Below are positions 6,554-8,214 of a stretch of 8,214 nt of DNA, in pieces. This DNA comes from an uncultured Cellvibrio sp. (GTDB lineage: Bacteria; Pseudomonadota; Gammaproteobacteria; Pseudomonadales; Cellvibrionaceae). How positions within the stretch are numbered: position 1 is the first letter of the stretch; every line of letters begins with the position of its first letter. Position numbers and translations under genes: made by a program. A model generated the notes under the pieces. That model saw only the letters and a program-made list of their open reading frames with translations, did not search any database and had not been told where the DNA came from. The DNA lies in NCBI GenBank assembly GCA_946886255.1, contig CAMPIG010000209.1, positions 1-8,214 on the forward strand. The letters run 5' to 3'.

Positions 6554-7819
6554 ATGACTACTGCCCTACCGCAAACCCCGATTCATTGGTCTCAGCAACG
6601 CCGTCATGCACTGGATTGGCTGCGTGTGCTGGCTTTCGGGTTGCTGATTGTGTACCACCTTGGCATGGCTTACGTGGCCGACTGGGGCTGGCATATCAAA
6701 AGCGTGTATCAGAGCGAACTTCTGCAATACCCGATGCTTTGGTCCAACCAGTGGCGTATGTCGTTGCTGTTTCTGATCAGTGGCGCGGCGGTATCCTACC
6801 AGCTCCACCGACATCAGGGCTGGAGATTTATCCTTGCCAGCACGCGCAAGCTGCTATTGCCCCTGATCGTGGGGAGTCTGGTAATTGTGGCACCCCAGTC
6901 ATTTGTGGAGTCCAAAGTAGCGGGCGCTATTCCGGACATGAGTTACCTGGAGTTCTGGCGCCATTATCTGGGGTTTCCATTCGGTTTCGGCGAGCCTTTA
7001 CCACCGGTTTATGGTCGCTTCTCCGGTTCCAACGTCATCTGGAACCACCTCTGGTATCTGCCTTACCTGTTTGTGTACCTAGTATTGATCTGGATGATTT
7101 ATCCGGCTTTCGGTCAATCTGCTGTTGTAAACCAGGCAAGGCTTATGGCTGACAGACTGCCCTTGAGCCTACTCTACTTGCTCCCAACGTTGGTGTTCTT
7201 CGGAATTGGCGAATGGCTGTGGGAGCGGTTTCCCACCACGCATAAACTGGTAGACGATTGGTATAACCACGCCCGCTACTTTGCCGTTTTTCTCGTTGGC
7301 TTTGGGTTGGTTCGTAGCACGCGACTATGGGAAAGCCTAAGTAAATTGCGCCTGCTGTCGTTGATCCTCGCGCTCCTCAGCTATACAGCCATTGTGTTTT
7401 ATGTTCGTGGCGGCGAGCTCAGCTTCTACTGGGCCGCCTTGGCGACCATAGAGGATCCACTACGTGGCTTGATCTGGTCTGCCAATGGCTGGCTGTGGAT
7501 TATGGCCATTATTGGCTACGCTCAGGCTTGGTTAAACCGGCCCTCACCTCAAATTCGCTATGCCAATCAAGCCGTTTATTGTTGGTACATCCTCCATCAA
7601 ACTTTTATTGTGCTAGGTGTTTACTGGCTCCGTGTCTATTTCCCTGGTTCGCCCATTGGTTCGGTTCTGGAGCCGGTGGCCGTGGCGACTTTTACCTGCC
7701 TCGGCTGCTGGCTGGGGTATGAGGTGATCAAGCGGATTCCGGGTGTTCGCGCGGCATGTGGCATCTTCACTCAACCCACGATGACCATGACGCCAAACAC
7801 TCGTATCGTCATCGAGTAA
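6554..7819 (+). CDS. Acyltransferase-3 family integral membrane protein
   Basis: A 421-residue protein with about ten membrane segments. The N-terminal block RRHALDWLRVLAFGLLIVYH (16-35) is the signature of the Acyl_3 family (OafA/OpgC/NodX-like), with the conserved Arg and His35 placed as in the family's catalytic region. Further typical blocks are WNHLWYLPYLFVYLVL, about 60% of the way from the first block to the end, and the late YILHQTFIVLG with His348. Such enzymes transfer acetyl or succinyl groups from the cytoplasmic side to glycans outside, for example O-antigen, exopolysaccharide or osmoregulated periplasmic glucans. The acceptor here cannot be told; no glycan genes are adjacent. 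The ATG at 6554 is preceded by GGAG with a 7-base spacer and starts just before the family block, so it is preferred over longer frames from 6413. The C-terminal tail (about residues 400-421) is polar and Thr-rich. The divergent LytTR gene is its likely regulator. Confidence 0.88.
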   Translation: MTTALPQTPIHWSQQRRHALDWLRVLAFGLLIVYHLGMAYVADWGWHIKSVYQSELLQYPMLWSNQWRMSLLFLISGAAVSYQLHRHQGWRFILASTRKLLLPLIVGSLVIVAPQSFVESKVAGAIPDMSYLEFWRHYLGFPFGFGEPLPPVYGRFSGSNVIWNHLWYLPYLFVYLVLIWMIYPAFGQSAVVNQARLMADRLPLSLLYLLPTLVFFGIGEWLWERFPTTHKLVDDWYNHARYFAVFLVGFGLVRSTRLWESLSKLRLLSLILALLSYTAIVFYVRGGELSFYWAALATIEDPLRGLIWSANGWLWIMAIIGYAQAWLNRPSPQIRYANQAVYCWYILHQTFIVLGVYWLRVYFPGSPIGSVLEPVAVATFTCLGCWLGYEVIKRIPGVRAACGIFTQPTMTMTPNTRIVIE

Positions 7820-7904
7820 CGTCCATCAACAGTTATTCCACTGCTGTGAAAGTTTGGGTAATAACTTACGATTTTGAGTATAAGTAAAAAGTCTAAACAG
7901 CCTC

Positions 7905-7930
7905 GGCATCGGGTATGTCTGCCCGATGCC
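7905..7930. terminator. Hairpin with perfect 9-bp stem after the acyltransferase gene
   Basis: GGCATCGGG (7905-7913) and CCCGATGCC (7922-7930) form a perfect stem with an 8-base loop, about 85 bp after the acyltransferase stop. The following bases TGTTAT make only a weak U-tract. On the other strand a T-run occurs about 10 bases beyond the stem. It probably acts as a terminator or 3'-end stabiliser that separates the acyltransferase from the promoter region to its right. Confidence 0.6.
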
Positions 7931-7953
7931 TGTTATAGCGCGCTTACGACGAA

Positions 7954-7973
7954 TTACCCACACTTTATCCACA
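7954..7973 (+). promoter_or_regulatory. Pair of DnaA boxes upstream of a predicted nrd promoter
   Basis: TTACCCACA (7954-7962, one mismatch) and the perfect consensus TTATCCACA (7965-7973) lie in the same orientation, 11 bp apart start to start. They lie roughly 60-75 bp before the predicted transcription start. The E. coli nrdAB promoter is known to carry DnaA boxes in a comparable upstream position that raise expression with the replication cycle. A replication origin is less likely: only two boxes are seen, with no dnaA, dnaN or other origin-linked gene. Confidence 0.65.
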
Positions 7974-7995
7974 ACCAACCCCCAGCTTTCTCCGC

Positions 7996-8024
7996 TTGCA
8001 TTAAACAAAAAACCGCATTATCTT
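7996..8024 (+). promoter_or_regulatory. Sigma70-like promoter for the gene beyond the right edge
   Basis: TTGCAT (7996-8001) and TATCTT (8019-8024) are separated by exactly 17 bp. Each hexamer is imperfect (about 3/6 and 4/6), but the spacing is ideal and the -10 lies inside the first NrdR-like box, as expected for a repressor-controlled nrd promoter. Transcription would begin near 8031. Confidence 0.5.
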
Positions 8025-8059
8025 GTAGCCCATATGTGAAACACCCCTATATATAGGGT
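8013..8059 (+). promoter_or_regulatory. Tandem NrdR-like boxes
   Basis: Against the consensus as I remember it (acaCwAtATaTwGtgt), box 2 at 8044-8059 matches about 13 of 16 and has a perfect core CTATATATAG within the palindrome CCCTATATATAGGG. Box 1 at 8013-8028, core CATTATCTTG, matches about 10 of 16. The two boxes are 31 bp apart start to start, about three helical turns, which is the usual spacing for cooperative NrdR binding. NrdR represses ribonucleotide reductase genes when dATP is high; box 1 covers the predicted -10. The target should be nrdA(B), or less likely another NrdR-regulon gene, to the right. Confidence 0.65.
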
Positions 8060-8214
8060 TTAGCTGTGGCGCAGTCACCCAGGCTCCCACAATTGATTCA
8101 CAGCAATTATTGCGTGTAAACCGGTCCCCCTTGCGAGCTATTGGATCAGGTGCACGCGGTTTTTTTGAGTTGTATTAACCGCTTAGCACCCAAGACTTCA
8201 TGCACTACTTGAAC
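8031..8214 (+). other. Long 5' leader with alternative hairpins, no supported ORF
   Basis: From the predicted transcription start to the window edge there is at least 180 bases of leader without a credible gene. The ATG at 8200 has no ribosome-binding site and only five codons are visible. Hand folding gives form A: AAACC (8118-8122) with GGTTT (8158-8162), plus inner GGTCC (8123-8127) with GGATC (8143-8147), followed by a run of T ending at 8166. Form B is GGTGC (8149-8153) with GCACC (8186-8190), enclosing GCGGTT (8156-8161) with AACCGC (8177-8182). The two share bases 8158-8161 and cannot coexist. Nearer the start, GCTGTG (8063-8068) can pair with CACAGC (8099-8104). This could be an attenuator-like leader; it matches no riboswitch class I recognise. 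Confidence 0.4.

Noticed and set aside
6343..7152. Rightward open frame of 269 codons overlapping the LytTR and acyltransferase genes
   Set aside because: It overlaps the acyltransferase gene in another frame, has Cys/Pro/Arg-rich shadow composition and no domain.
7954..7973. Replication origin suggested by two DnaA boxes
   Set aside because: Only two boxes, no origin-linked genes nearby, and NrdR-like boxes with a promoter directly downstream fit an nrd promoter better.
7874..8056. Short rightward frame of 60 codons in the right intergenic region
   Set aside because: It begins with a non-ATG codon, lacks a ribosome-binding site, and runs through the hairpin, DnaA boxes and promoter elements.
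8031..8214. Cobalamin riboswitch upstream of a ribonucleotide reductase gene
   Set aside because: I see no B12-box-like conserved segment or the expected multi-stem layout; the visible pairings are simple hairpins.

Overview
The window looks like chromosomal DNA from a gammaproteobacterium of moderate GC content. A Cellvibrionales or Pseudomonadales relative is my best guess from the gene types; this is inference, as there is no rRNA or other marker gene. It holds six protein genes (one cut by the left edge), a widely seen type of intergenic palindrome, one clear intrinsic terminator, and a regulatory region at the right edge whose gene lies outside the window.

Left part (2-1656): the 3' end of a MocR-type regulator (PLP aminotransferase-like domain) runs rightward and meets, tail to tail, a leftward AEC-family membrane transporter. 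The short gap between them holds a GTCGGATTA/TAATCCGAC inverted repeat. A 17-bp dyad lies just upstream of the transporter's start.

Centre (1820-5472): two rightward lipoprotein genes follow. The first encodes a two-heme c-type cytochrome with a lipobox and two widely separated CxxCH motifs. The second encodes a PhoX/DUF839-type beta-propeller lipoprotein, tethered by a collagen-like Gly-X-Y linker. Its family motifs seem to occur in circularly permuted order, with the block normally found at the C-terminus placed at the N-terminus. A strong hairpin plus T-run ends this block. Both products should sit in the envelope facing the periplasm or outside, and their adjacency suggests a joint role, but no substrate can be read from the sequence.

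Right-centre (5493-7819): a leftward membrane-bound LytTR regulator, with no receiver domain, is divergent from a rightward acyltransferase-3 family integral membrane protein. They share a gap of about 100 bp that probably contains both promoters. The LytTR protein is a good candidate to control the acyltransferase.

Right edge (7820-8214): this 395-bp stretch has no gene I can support but is dense in signals. In order it has a perfect 9-bp hairpin after the acyltransferase, two adjacent DnaA boxes, a sigma70-like promoter, and two NrdR-like boxes spaced 31 bp start to start, the first overlying the -10 element. A long leader follows that can be drawn in two mutually exclusive hairpin forms. 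This layout is what is known for aerobic ribonucleotide reductase (nrdAB) promoters, so I predict nrdA, or another NrdR-regulated gene, begins just past the right edge.
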